This document shows positions 1-5,813 of a stretch of DNA of 7,879 bases, piece by piece (the first letter of the stretch is position 1; each line of letters opens with the position of its first letter). The notes below the pieces were generated by a model, which ran no database searches, was not told the origin of the DNA, and saw only the letters and a program-made list of their open reading frames with translations. Made by a program: the position numbers and the translations under genes. Source of the stretch: Bacteroidales bacterium UBA1219 (GTDB lineage: Bacteria > Bacteroidota > Bacteroidia > Bacteroidales > P3); contig DBXF01000017.1 of assembly GCA_002309295.1 (NCBI GenBank), forward strand, positions 1-7,879. Direction: 5' to 3'.

Positions 1-344
1 CCGTTTTCATTATGACTCCCGTTTTGTCTGATGAACAGATGAAGGAAACGGTAAATAAGTACCAGGATATGTTGAAAGACAATGGTGCTGAAATTATCTA
101 TACCAACAATTGGGGTTTGAGAAAATTAGCCTACCCTATTCAAAAGAAAACCACAGGCTTCTATTATCTGATAGAATTCAAAGCCGAAGGCAGCCTGATA
201 GCCAAGCTTGAGACCGCCTACAAACGCGACGAGCGCCTGCTGCGTTTCCTCACTGTATCGCTCGACAAACACGCCGTGGCTTACAACGAGAAAAAGCGCA
301 ACAACAAGAAAGAGAAAGAACAGGCCCCCGCTGAAGAAGCCTAA
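1..344 (+). CDS. rpsF: Small ribosomal subunit protein bS6, 5' end cut by window edge
   Basis: bS6 is a small-subunit protein that binds bS18 in the platform of the 30S subunit. The sequence reads VFI-MTPVLSDEQMKETV..., with family-typical stretches NWGLRKLAYPIQKK, GFYYLIEF and DERLLRFLTVSLDKHAVAYNEK, then a charged tail of Lys, Glu and Ala. The ATG at position 12 is not the start: the frame stays open to the window edge, and codons 3-11 encode Val-Phe-Ile, matching the ETVFIxTPVLS beginning of Bacteroidota bS6. About nine residues are therefore missing, and the first complete codon is at position 3. The gene ends in tandem TAA TAA stops (342-347). It is first in an operon with rpsR (32 nt downstream) and rplI. 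Any leader recognised by the bS6:bS18 complex would lie outside the window. Confidence 0.97.
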   Translation, partial: VFIMTPVLSDEQMKETVNKYQDMLKDNGAEIIYTNNWGLRKLAYPIQKKTTGFYYLIEFKAEGSLIAKLETAYKRDERLLRFLTVSLDKHAVAYNEKKRNNKKEKEQAPAEEA

Positions 345-376
345 TAAGTCTAACCTTTAAATTTTTTGAATAAGAT

Positions 377-643
377 ATGGCAAACGAAACCGAAATAAAA
401 TATCTGACACCGATAGCCGTTGACACACAACGCAAAAAATACTGCCGTTTCAAAAAACTCGGCATAAAATATATCGATTACAAAGACGCCGATTTCCTTC
501 TGAAATTCGTTAACGAGCAAGGCAAGATACTGCCCCGCCGCATTACCGGCACCTCGAACAAATACCAGAAGAAAGTGGCCCAGGCAATAAAAAGAGCACG
601 TCACCTGGCTTTGATGCCCTACGTGGCCGATTGTTTAAAATAA
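377..643 (+). CDS. rpsR: Small ribosomal subunit protein bS18
   Basis: The 88-residue product is full length for bS18, which pairs with bS6 on the 30S platform. Diagnostic stretches are KKYCRFKKLGIKYIDYKD (residues about 20-37), the core GKILPRRITGTS, and the basic C-terminal helix QKKVAQAIKRARHLALMPY. The start at 377 gives the usual short acidic leader MANETEIKYLTP. No SD precedes it: the upstream bases are A/T-rich, as is normal in Bacteroidota. In ribosome structures from this phylum, bS18, bS6 and bS21 form the pocket that hides the anti-SD of 16S rRNA. This gene therefore encodes part of the machinery that makes SDs largely irrelevant in these cells, yet the next gene carries a strong SD. 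Confidence 0.98.
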   Translation: MANETEIKYLTPIAVDTQRKKYCRFKKLGIKYIDYKDADFLLKFVNEQGKILPRRITGTSNKYQKKVAQAIKRARHLALMPYVADCLK

Positions 644-645
644 TA

Positions 646-653
646 AAAGGAGG
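646..653 (+). promoter_or_regulatory. Strong Shine-Dalgarno sequence before rplI
   Basis: AAAGGAGG ends 8 nt before the rplI ATG and begins 2 nt after the rpsR stop codon. It is a near-perfect anti-SD complement at good spacing and fixes the rplI start at 662. Strong SDs are rare in Bacteroidota, where the anti-SD is sequestered by bS21, bS18 and bS6, and rpsR lacks one. A regulatory role is inference. Confidence 0.85.
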
Positions 654-661
654 AGATAACG

Positions 662-1111
662 ATGGAAGTAATATTGACACAAGACGTTGCCAAATTAGGC
701 TATAAGGACGACATAGTAAACGTGAAAAACGGATACGCCAACAATTACCTCTTCCCCCAGGGAATGGCAATAATGGCCACCGCCACAAACAAAAAAATCC
801 TCGCTGAGAACATCCGTCAGCGTGCTTTCAAAGAAGAACGCATCCGCAAAGAAGCCGAGACACTGAAAGAAGCCCTCGAAGGCAAGACCATCCGCGTGGC
901 CGCCAAAGCCAGCGCCAACGGCCAGATTTTCGGCTCGGTGAACAACATTCAGGTTGCCGAAGCTTTGAAAGAGCAGTACAGCTACGATATCGACCGCAAG
1001 AAAATTGTTGTTGATGGAAACAGAGTGAAAGAAGTTGGCTCCTACCCCATCACCATCAATATCCACAAAGATATCAAAGCCGAAATCACTTTGGAAGTAT
1101 ATGCTGAGTAA
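662..1111 (+). CDS. rplI: Large ribosomal subunit protein bL9
   Basis: bL9 binds 23S rRNA at the base of the L1 stalk and projects from the 50S subunit. The 149-residue product has the normal family length and two-domain layout. The N-terminal domain is MEVILTQDVAKLGYKDDIVNVKNGYANNYLFPQG (residues 1-34), followed by a long charged connecting helix (about 40-78, rich in Lys, Glu and Arg). The C-terminal domain contains NGQIFGSVNNIQVAEAL and ends ITINIHKDIKAEITLEVYAE. It starts 18 nt after rpsR, behind the strong SD, and is the last gene of the operon: a rho-independent terminator follows 58 nt later. Nothing in the coding sequence looks damaged. Confidence 0.98.
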   Translation: MEVILTQDVAKLGYKDDIVNVKNGYANNYLFPQGMAIMATATNKKILAENIRQRAFKEERIRKEAETLKEALEGKTIRVAAKASANGQIFGSVNNIQVAEALKEQYSYDIDRKKIVVDGNRVKEVGSYPITINIHKDIKAEITLEVYAE

Positions 1112-1169
1112 GCCCTTACTTAGCTACTTCATTGATATTTTCTTTTTCATAGTACAATTTTAGGTTTGT

Positions 1170-1202
1170 CCCCCCTCTAATCCCTTGAGGGGGGCTTTTT
1201 TT
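1170..1202 (+). terminator. Intrinsic terminator of the rpsF-rpsR-rplI operon
   Basis: CCCCCCTC (1170-1177) pairs perfectly with GAGGGGGG (1187-1194) across a 9-nt loop, followed by C and seven Ts (1196-1202). There is no U tract in the minus-strand direction, so it acts on + strand transcripts. Confidence 0.93.
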
Positions 1203-1234
1203 GTGTGCTTTTATCGGGAAAAGAAAATATCAAT

Positions 1235-1265
1235 AACTCGGAATGCGGAACTCGGAATGTGGAAC
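1235..1265. repeat. 14-bp tandem repeat, two copies plus a remnant
   Basis: AACTCGGAATGCGG (1235-1248) is followed directly by AACTCGGAATGTGG (1249-1262), 13 of 14 identical, and by the start of a third unit (AAC). A related sequence occurs in inverted orientation at 2259-2282 on the other side of the lipoprotein gene. Confidence 0.8.
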
Positions 1266-1271
1266 GGGATG

Positions 1272-1389
1272 GGTCTAAGGTCTAAAGTCAAAGGTCAAAT
1301 GACTAGCGACAATTTCAGTTCACTGATCACAGTTCACTGATTTTAAATTAGTTTGCAGTTTGTAGTTGGCAGTTAAACCATTCACTGAT
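1272..1389. repeat. Cluster of decayed short tandem repeats
   Basis: Three simple repeat types lie side by side. At 1272-1299 is a run of GGTCTAA, GGTCTAAA, GTCAAA and GGTCAAA. At 1316-1341, CAGTTCACTGAT occurs twice with a 14-base period, and TTCACTGAT recurs at 1381-1389. Around 1350-1374 are loose GCAGTTT/GTAGTTGG units. No open reading frame or promoter is evident in this 1203-1412 stretch, which separates two convergent operons. Confidence 0.65.
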
Positions 1390-1412
1390 ATTCTGATAAT
1401 CGGAAAAACTAC

Positions 1413-1443
1413 AAAAAAGAGACACCCGGCGGGCGTCTCTTTT
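1413..1443 (-). terminator. Intrinsic terminator of the minus-strand operon
   Basis: AAAGAGAC (1416-1423) pairs with GTCTCTTT (1435-1442), and CCC (1425-1427) with GGG (1431-1433), around a 3-nt loop. The remaining opposition, A1424 with C1434, is a mismatch in + strand RNA but a G-U pair in - strand RNA. The A run at 1413-1418 gives the U tract on the minus strand. Both features point to termination of the gene ending at 1470. Confidence 0.87.
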
Positions 1444-1469
1444 GCTGCGTTTTTGACATTATGCCTAAC

Positions 1470-2231
1470 TTAACGTTTACGGTTTTTTAAAGGATTAAAA
1501 GCCCCTATCGATACCAAATCCGGAAAGCATTCTGTATAGTTTCCTGTGTTGTACAGGCGGTTTACCGCATTGATTGTGGATTCGGATGCGGCAACCCTAA
1601 CTCTATATTCGTCCTCCCACATTCCATGCTCAATGGTTTTGAAAGCTATTCCAAGGGTGTTCAGGTTATTTGCAACGGTACTACTGTCTTGTGTAGTGAC
1701 ATCGCGCACCCACACCTTAATAAGATCGTAACACCACACAGTTACCGGCCTAGCATAACTGGTAGAATCGCAGTGTTCCTGCGCCACATATCTAATATAT
1801 TGTGAATGCGAAAGCTCTCTTCGGAAAACAGATGTTTTAAAACTGCTGCTGTCCACACGCATTGTATAGTCTTTCGAGCCATAATTGTTCAATGGTATAA
1901 TAATGGGATTTCCAACAATGCTGCCATATTTGGATACGACACCCAGGATAGCGTTGAGCGAGTCGGCGGGAGCAAGGGAGTCGATACCTATGTGCACCCT
2001 ACCCGACACGGGATAAAGATTGACCAACTCCCCTTCTGAATAGAAACTGGTGTCGTCATCGAATGTCCCCACCAGAGTGTTTGTATTTGGATTTTGGTTA
2101 GGGTCTTGGTCCAGATTCGTTGTGCTTGAACCGGGATTAGGTGCTGCAGGTTCTTTCTCGCAACCTGCAAAAGCTACGGCACCTGCAAACGCTATAGCGA
2201 CAAGTGTCCAAAAAAATTTATTATTTTTCAT
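1470..2231 (-). CDS. Lipoprotein with an S8-protease-prodomain-like C-terminal half
   Basis: The 253-residue protein has a lipoprotein signal peptide: MKNNKFF, a hydrophobic core, and lipobox FAGC with the acylated Cys at 24. The mature start CEKEPAAP is acidic soon after the Cys, as in Bacteroidota surface-export signals, so it may face outward. Residues 28-55 are a Pro/Asn/Gln/Asp-rich linker. Residues 168-243 (YDLIKVWVRDV... to RLYNTGNYTECFPDLVSIG) resemble the prodomain of Bacteroidota subtilisin-like S8 proteases, whose hallmark is a strand, then a helix ending LYxTGxxExxxPDF. Residues 74-125 (YPVSGRVHIGIDS...KYGSI...YTMRVDSS) may be a weaker second copy. No protease domain follows. It is the last gene of the minus operon, 50 nt after the preceding gene, with a terminator 27 nt downstream of its stop. 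The signal peptide is certain; the prodomain relation is inferred from motif memory. Function unknown. Confidence 0.8.
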   Translation of the reverse strand: MKNNKFFWTLVAIAFAGAVAFAGCEKEPAAPNPGSSTTNLDQDPNQNPNTNTLVGTFDDDTSFYSEGELVNLYPVSGRVHIGIDSLAPADSLNAILGVVSKYGSIVGNPIIIPLNNYGSKDYTMRVDSSSFKTSVFRRELSHSQYIRYVAQEHCDSTSYARPVTVWCYDLIKVWVRDVTTQDSSTVANNLNTLGIAFKTIEHGMWEDEYRVRVAASESTINAVNRLYNTGNYTECFPDLVSIGAFNPLKNRKR

Positions 2232-2258
2232 AATGTTCTAGTTTTTAATTGTTTAAAA

Positions 2259-2282
2259 CATTCCGAACTCCGAATTCCGAAC
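2259..2282. repeat. Inverted copy of the CGGAAT tandem repeat
   Basis: The reverse complement of this 24-base segment matches 1236-1259 at 19 of 24 positions by eye. It overlaps one base of the TAG stop of the upstream gene (2282-2284). With the copy at 1235-1265 it brackets the lipoprotein gene in inverted orientation. Confidence 0.7.
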
Positions 2283-3244
2283 TATTCCACCACGATTTTC
2301 TCCGTTGCTGTGCCGTCTTTGCCGGAGAGTATGCAGGAGTATATGCCGGCGGGCAGGCCTTTCAGTTGCAGGGTGTGCTGTGGCTCGTGGCCAGTGAGGG
2401 TTGTCTCCAGCACCGTGGCGCCTGCGGTGTTCACCAGCCGCAGCGTGCTGAAACGCGCCTCGCCGAACTCCAGCGTTACGCGGTCTTTCGTGGGGTTGGG
2501 GTAGGCGGTGATACGGGGCGGAGCGTTGGGTGTGATGAGGGAGCTAACAGGAGGCAGACAGGTTGGAAGGACCGTAATGCCTTGATAAACATAATCTTCA
2601 TCATAATAATCCAACACACCGTCTTTAAAACAACATAGTAGATTAGTGAATTCCTGACCAGGCCATAAGCAAGCACCTATAGGAAAAAAGGGGAGAAATG
2701 AACTTCCAACCCCTTCAATAAACGTATTGTGGATATTCCGATCATTAACACATGTCAGGTAAATGTGTTTTTTTCCATTAATATAATTGAAGCTGACTAC
2801 GATAAATGATAACGTGTCGTCATCATTTCTTCTGTTGTACATTGGAAATTCAAAAGTGTCACCAACATCAAGCGACATATCCACCAACAGTTTTTTTGTT
2901 ACATTTGTCGTATCGTTCACGTCAATCATATACATCCACAATCTTCCAGTTGTTGTATCCTCGCTTAAGTACAGGTTCCTATTTGGTGATTCGTCGGCGA
3001 AAGCCAAACCGCCATTAAAAGCCGGATAAACATTCAGACACCTCAATTTGCGACACACATTACTGTCTAAATAAAAAGAGTCCGTAGCGTAAAAGACAAA
3101 AAATTTTTCACTATCAGGTAATTCATTATAAACATTCCACTGTGTTGTATCGCTACTTAGGAATGATTGGTAGCCGGACTGGGCATTTGTGTTGTTAGCT
3201 ATCGCTAACAACACAAATGCGAATAAAAATCTTAAAGTTTTCAT
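2282..3244 (-). CDS. Secreted T9SS cargo protein of unknown function
   Basis: The 320-residue protein has a signal peptide (MKTLRFLFAFVLLAIANNTNA, cleavage before Gln22). The central part (about 22-235) is rich in aromatic residues and Asp, with LLVDMSLDVGDTFEFP and later FIEGVGSSFLPFFP. That VGD...IEGVGS pattern recurs in uncharacterised Bacteroidales secreted proteins. It holds seven cysteines, including a CC pair at 204-205. From about 245 (ITAYPNPTKDRVTLEF) to the end (GLPAGIYSCILSGKDGTATEKIVVE) is a type A T9SS sorting domain, which directs export across the outer membrane and is normally removed or replaced on anchoring. Start at 3244, 18 nt after the metalloprotease gene, without an SD. 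Base composition jumps at the sorting domain: 2341-2460 is 79/120 G+C, whereas 3061-3120 is 18/60. I recognise no enzymatic motif. Confidence 0.88.
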   Translation of the reverse strand: MKTLRFLFAFVLLAIANNTNAQSGYQSFLSSDTTQWNVYNELPDSEKFFVFYATDSFYLDSNVCRKLRCLNVYPAFNGGLAFADESPNRNLYLSEDTTTGRLWMYMIDVNDTTNVTKKLLVDMSLDVGDTFEFPMYNRRNDDDTLSFIVVSFNYINGKKHIYLTCVNDRNIHNTFIEGVGSSFLPFFPIGACLWPGQEFTNLLCCFKDGVLDYYDEDYVYQGITVLPTCLPPVSSLITPNAPPRITAYPNPTKDRVTLEFGEARFSTLRLVNTAGATVLETTLTGHEPQHTLQLKGLPAGIYSCILSGKDGTATEKIVVE

Positions 3245-3262
3245 GATTTTGTTTGTTTTTAT

Positions 3263-5800
3263 TTATTTGATTATTTCAAGTTTTCCGTTTTGTTCCACCT
3301 CGAAGCCGTTGTCCAACAGAACATCTTTCTCGGCATCAAATATTACATAGGAGCCATTTCTGATAATCACATCACCAAAAGGTTTCGATGTTGTTATATG
3401 ATGACCCGCTTTTATAACTTTGCCGGAAATATAATGTTTTCCATAAAATATTGTATCCTGAATAAAAGCAGTATCATTATATGTCCTTGCTTTTCCACAC
3501 CCATAATTTCTTTTTATTAAGTTTGAACTACAATTTGATATGCTATCTATTTCATTGTTTGGATTAGAACCGATATTGTAGCCGTTCCTTAAGCACAAGG
3601 AGCTAAGAGTGTCCTGCAAATCTACAGTGGCTCCGGGTATGTATTGTTCACCAATAGAAGATTGCGCCAAACAAATATATGCGCCTTTCCGAATTTCAAG
3701 CCTGCCGGTTCCTTTTATACGCAAAACAGAATTCGATCTGAGCCAAATAGTTGCAGCACTATCTATTATAAGTTTGGCGCCGTCGCCAATTTCATAAGTG
3801 GAAGATGTGGACAGTATTAATGTGGAATTGTCCTTAACCTCAACTGTTGATTTCGGCTCTTGCTTGAAAAAAGAAAAACTGTCGCAAGTGAAAACTGTTG
3901 GCGAAACAAAAGTGTCTAAATAGGTTGTTGCATAAGTAACGGTTTGTGGAACCGACTCCCTGTTAGGTGTTTTGCTTTTGCTTATTGTCAGTTTTACATT
4001 TGGCAACACCCGTAAATCGGGGTTGCTGTCGTTGGTTGTGTTAGGCAAAACTATTTGTGCTGCGGAATATGTAGTGTTTTTATTTATATCTATATCGTCC
4101 AATCTTATTTTCAAGCAAATATCGCCATTGGCATATTGTCGTACTATTTCAACAGAAATACCATTAAGATAAAAAGCTCCCCATTGTTCATTTATATCAT
4201 CGTATTTGGGATTACTAGTTATGGTAGGATTGGTTGTCCGGTTTATTTTATCACCCACTTTGAAAAGCATCCCCCCTCCGGAAAAAAAGTTGACCGTGGT
4301 GTCGCCATCCAAGACTATTACAGGCGTTTTTTCATTATATATGGCATTGCAGTTTTTCCAGTTATATACAATTTTTCCATCATTGTCATAATCATGCCTT
4401 ATATATTCCCCTACATTTTGTCCGCCAATAATATTGGGTGAGTCTTTGTGAAGATTGTATGTTAAAGTTTTACAATAAGCTTGTTTTGGGAAAAGTCGGG
4501 CCGTATCGAAAGTAAAATTATAATTGCCGTCGGCATGCACATATCTAATTCCATTGCAAATTTTCATTAAATTTGATGATGACAATCTTTCGGATTCTAT
4601 AGCTTCAACATACATGCCTATGCCTTTTTTAAACCTAGGCAGAGTACATTCACAAAAAACATTTCTGTAAGGATTGGCATCAAAGACAGATTTTCCCTGA
4701 TGGTTTTCAATCCAAAGATGCTGTTTTTCCCCAGAACCATTAGGTATTTTTATTCGTATTGCATCGCCAGTGGTTATATAATCCCTTAGTATAAAAGTGT
4801 CTTGGGCTACGAGGTCGGCAGAGCTAGTTATGTCTGCAACAACACCATTGGCTATTATTTCGCTCCAGCCAAGCAGCCAACGCTCCCAAGCCAAAGGACA
4901 AGTAAAAAGGCTTGCGTGCATCATACCCCAGCCTGTAGAAGGCATATAAAAATGCTTACCTGCCACTCCATTTCCTCCATTGTAATGTGGAGCATTATAA
5001 AGTGTGTGACCTAATTCGTGAACAAATACACCTATAGGATTTAAACTACCGCTTTTGTATGTAAAGCCGTCATCTACTTTATAGTTTGGATTCTGAGTCG
5101 CCACAGATATTCCTGTATGAGCTTCTCCATCAGCTTTGCCAGCATTGGAAAAGGGTTTATTTGTCCATTGGCTTGAATATCTATAACAAAAAATTATATA
5201 GTCAATAACGCTGTCTGGCTGAGAAATAGAATTGTCGTATTTGTACTTTGGATTGTTTTTTCTGTTGTCGTACCTGCTCCAATCAAAAGTTGGCGGAATT
5301 TGCGACAGCACATATTTGTTTATCGAATCCCATCTATCAAAATGCAGGCTGTCCGGTATCACAATTTTTTGCGGATAGTAGTCAGCCATAAGTCTGAATT
5401 TGCCTTTCGACATCTGATAGTAGTAGTTGGAAACCGAATTCATATTGGTATCTCCGTATATATTGTTAGACCAAAATTCTGTTGTGTCTGTATAAAACGC
5501 TTTGGCATCCGGATTTATTGCCCAGTTGGGAAAATCGGAATTTGCAGGCCAATTATTACCAAGAGACATTGTGTCGAATATTCCTCCGAAACTTGCAAAC
5601 ACAATCAATGCCCTTATATCGCCTTTAGGTGTAAAAACGCCACCATAAGGAAAATATTGGGTGGTGGTATCGTTGCTTTTAAGAAAAGGGTCGGTACAAC
5701 CGTCACAAGAGTCATTACTATAATCGCCGCAAACAAAAAATTGCGAAAAGCCATTCTGGCATAGCATTGCCATTAGCAGCAGTATAAAACATTTTTTCAT
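3263..5800 (-). CDS. Secreted M6-like zinc metalloprotease
   Basis: The protein is 845 residues from the ATG at 5800. Signal peptide MKKCFILLLMAMLCQNGFS, cleavage before Gln. M6-type features in order: PKGDIRALIVFASFGG near 60, then SVSNYYYQMSKGKFRL near 125, where M6 proteins have SVSDYYxxxSxGxF. Zinc site HELGH at 261-265, with His272 in PHY as probable third ligand and Glu262 as catalytic base. Then GWGMM (290-294) and PLAWERWLLGW, matching the LMG...AWxKxxLGW segment after the M6 site. The C-terminal half holds short beta-rich stretches (about 650-710, IGDGAKLIIDS, LRIKGTGRLEI) and a last module (VIFDAEKDVLLDNGFEVEQNGKLEI) like the stacked-strand C-terminal modules of Bacteroidota secreted proteins. 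Unlike both neighbours it lacks a T9SS sorting domain. The frame continues upstream to ATG 5824, but that start would overlap the previous gene and add MSIRKEAD before the signal peptide; the SD supports 5800. Substrate unknown. Confidence 0.9.
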   Translation of the reverse strand: MKKCFILLLMAMLCQNGFSQFFVCGDYSNDSCDGCTDPFLKSNDTTTQYFPYGGVFTPKGDIRALIVFASFGGIFDTMSLGNNWPANSDFPNWAINPDAKAFYTDTTEFWSNNIYGDTNMNSVSNYYYQMSKGKFRLMADYYPQKIVIPDSLHFDRWDSINKYVLSQIPPTFDWSRYDNRKNNPKYKYDNSISQPDSVIDYIIFCYRYSSQWTNKPFSNAGKADGEAHTGISVATQNPNYKVDDGFTYKSGSLNPIGVFVHELGHTLYNAPHYNGGNGVAGKHFYMPSTGWGMMHASLFTCPLAWERWLLGWSEIIANGVVADITSSADLVAQDTFILRDYITTGDAIRIKIPNGSGEKQHLWIENHQGKSVFDANPYRNVFCECTLPRFKKGIGMYVEAIESERLSSSNLMKICNGIRYVHADGNYNFTFDTARLFPKQAYCKTLTYNLHKDSPNIIGGQNVGEYIRHDYDNDGKIVYNWKNCNAIYNEKTPVIVLDGDTTVNFFSGGGMLFKVGDKINRTTNPTITSNPKYDDINEQWGAFYLNGISVEIVRQYANGDICLKIRLDDIDINKNTTYSAAQIVLPNTTNDSNPDLRVLPNVKLTISKSKTPNRESVPQTVTYATTYLDTFVSPTVFTCDSFSFFKQEPKSTVEVKDNSTLILSTSSTYEIGDGAKLIIDSAATIWLRSNSVLRIKGTGRLEIRKGAYICLAQSSIGEQYIPGATVDLQDTLSSLCLRNGYNIGSNPNNEIDSISNCSSNLIKRNYGCGKARTYNDTAFIQDTIFYGKHYISGKVIKAGHHITTSKPFGDVIIRNGSYVIFDAEKDVLLDNGFEVEQNGKLEIIK

Positions 5801-5805
5801 ATCGG

Positions 5806-5813
5806 CCTCCTTT
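5806..5813 (-). promoter_or_regulatory. Strong Shine-Dalgarno sequence before the metalloprotease gene
   Basis: On the minus strand, AAAGGAGG directly follows the TAG stop of the upstream gene and ends 5 nt before the ATG at 5800. It selects 5800 over the upstream ATG at 5824. The layout suggests termination-reinitiation between the two genes. The other minus-strand genes have no such sequence. Confidence 0.85.

Noticed and set aside
695..1066. 123-residue minus-strand reading frame opposite rplI
   Set aside because: It is a shadow of a clearly conserved ribosomal protein gene.
1235..1389. CRISPR-like array of short repeats
   Set aside because: The units are 7-14 bases, mutually unrelated, directly abutting and without unique spacers of even length.
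1453..1458. TTGACA, an E. coli-type -35 box
   Set aside because: Bacteroidota use a different promoter consensus, no downstream gene on + exists, and it lies between a terminator and a gene end.
5300..5764. 154-residue plus-strand reading frame
   Set aside because: It is antisense to the well-supported metalloprotease gene; the translation has no domain pattern.
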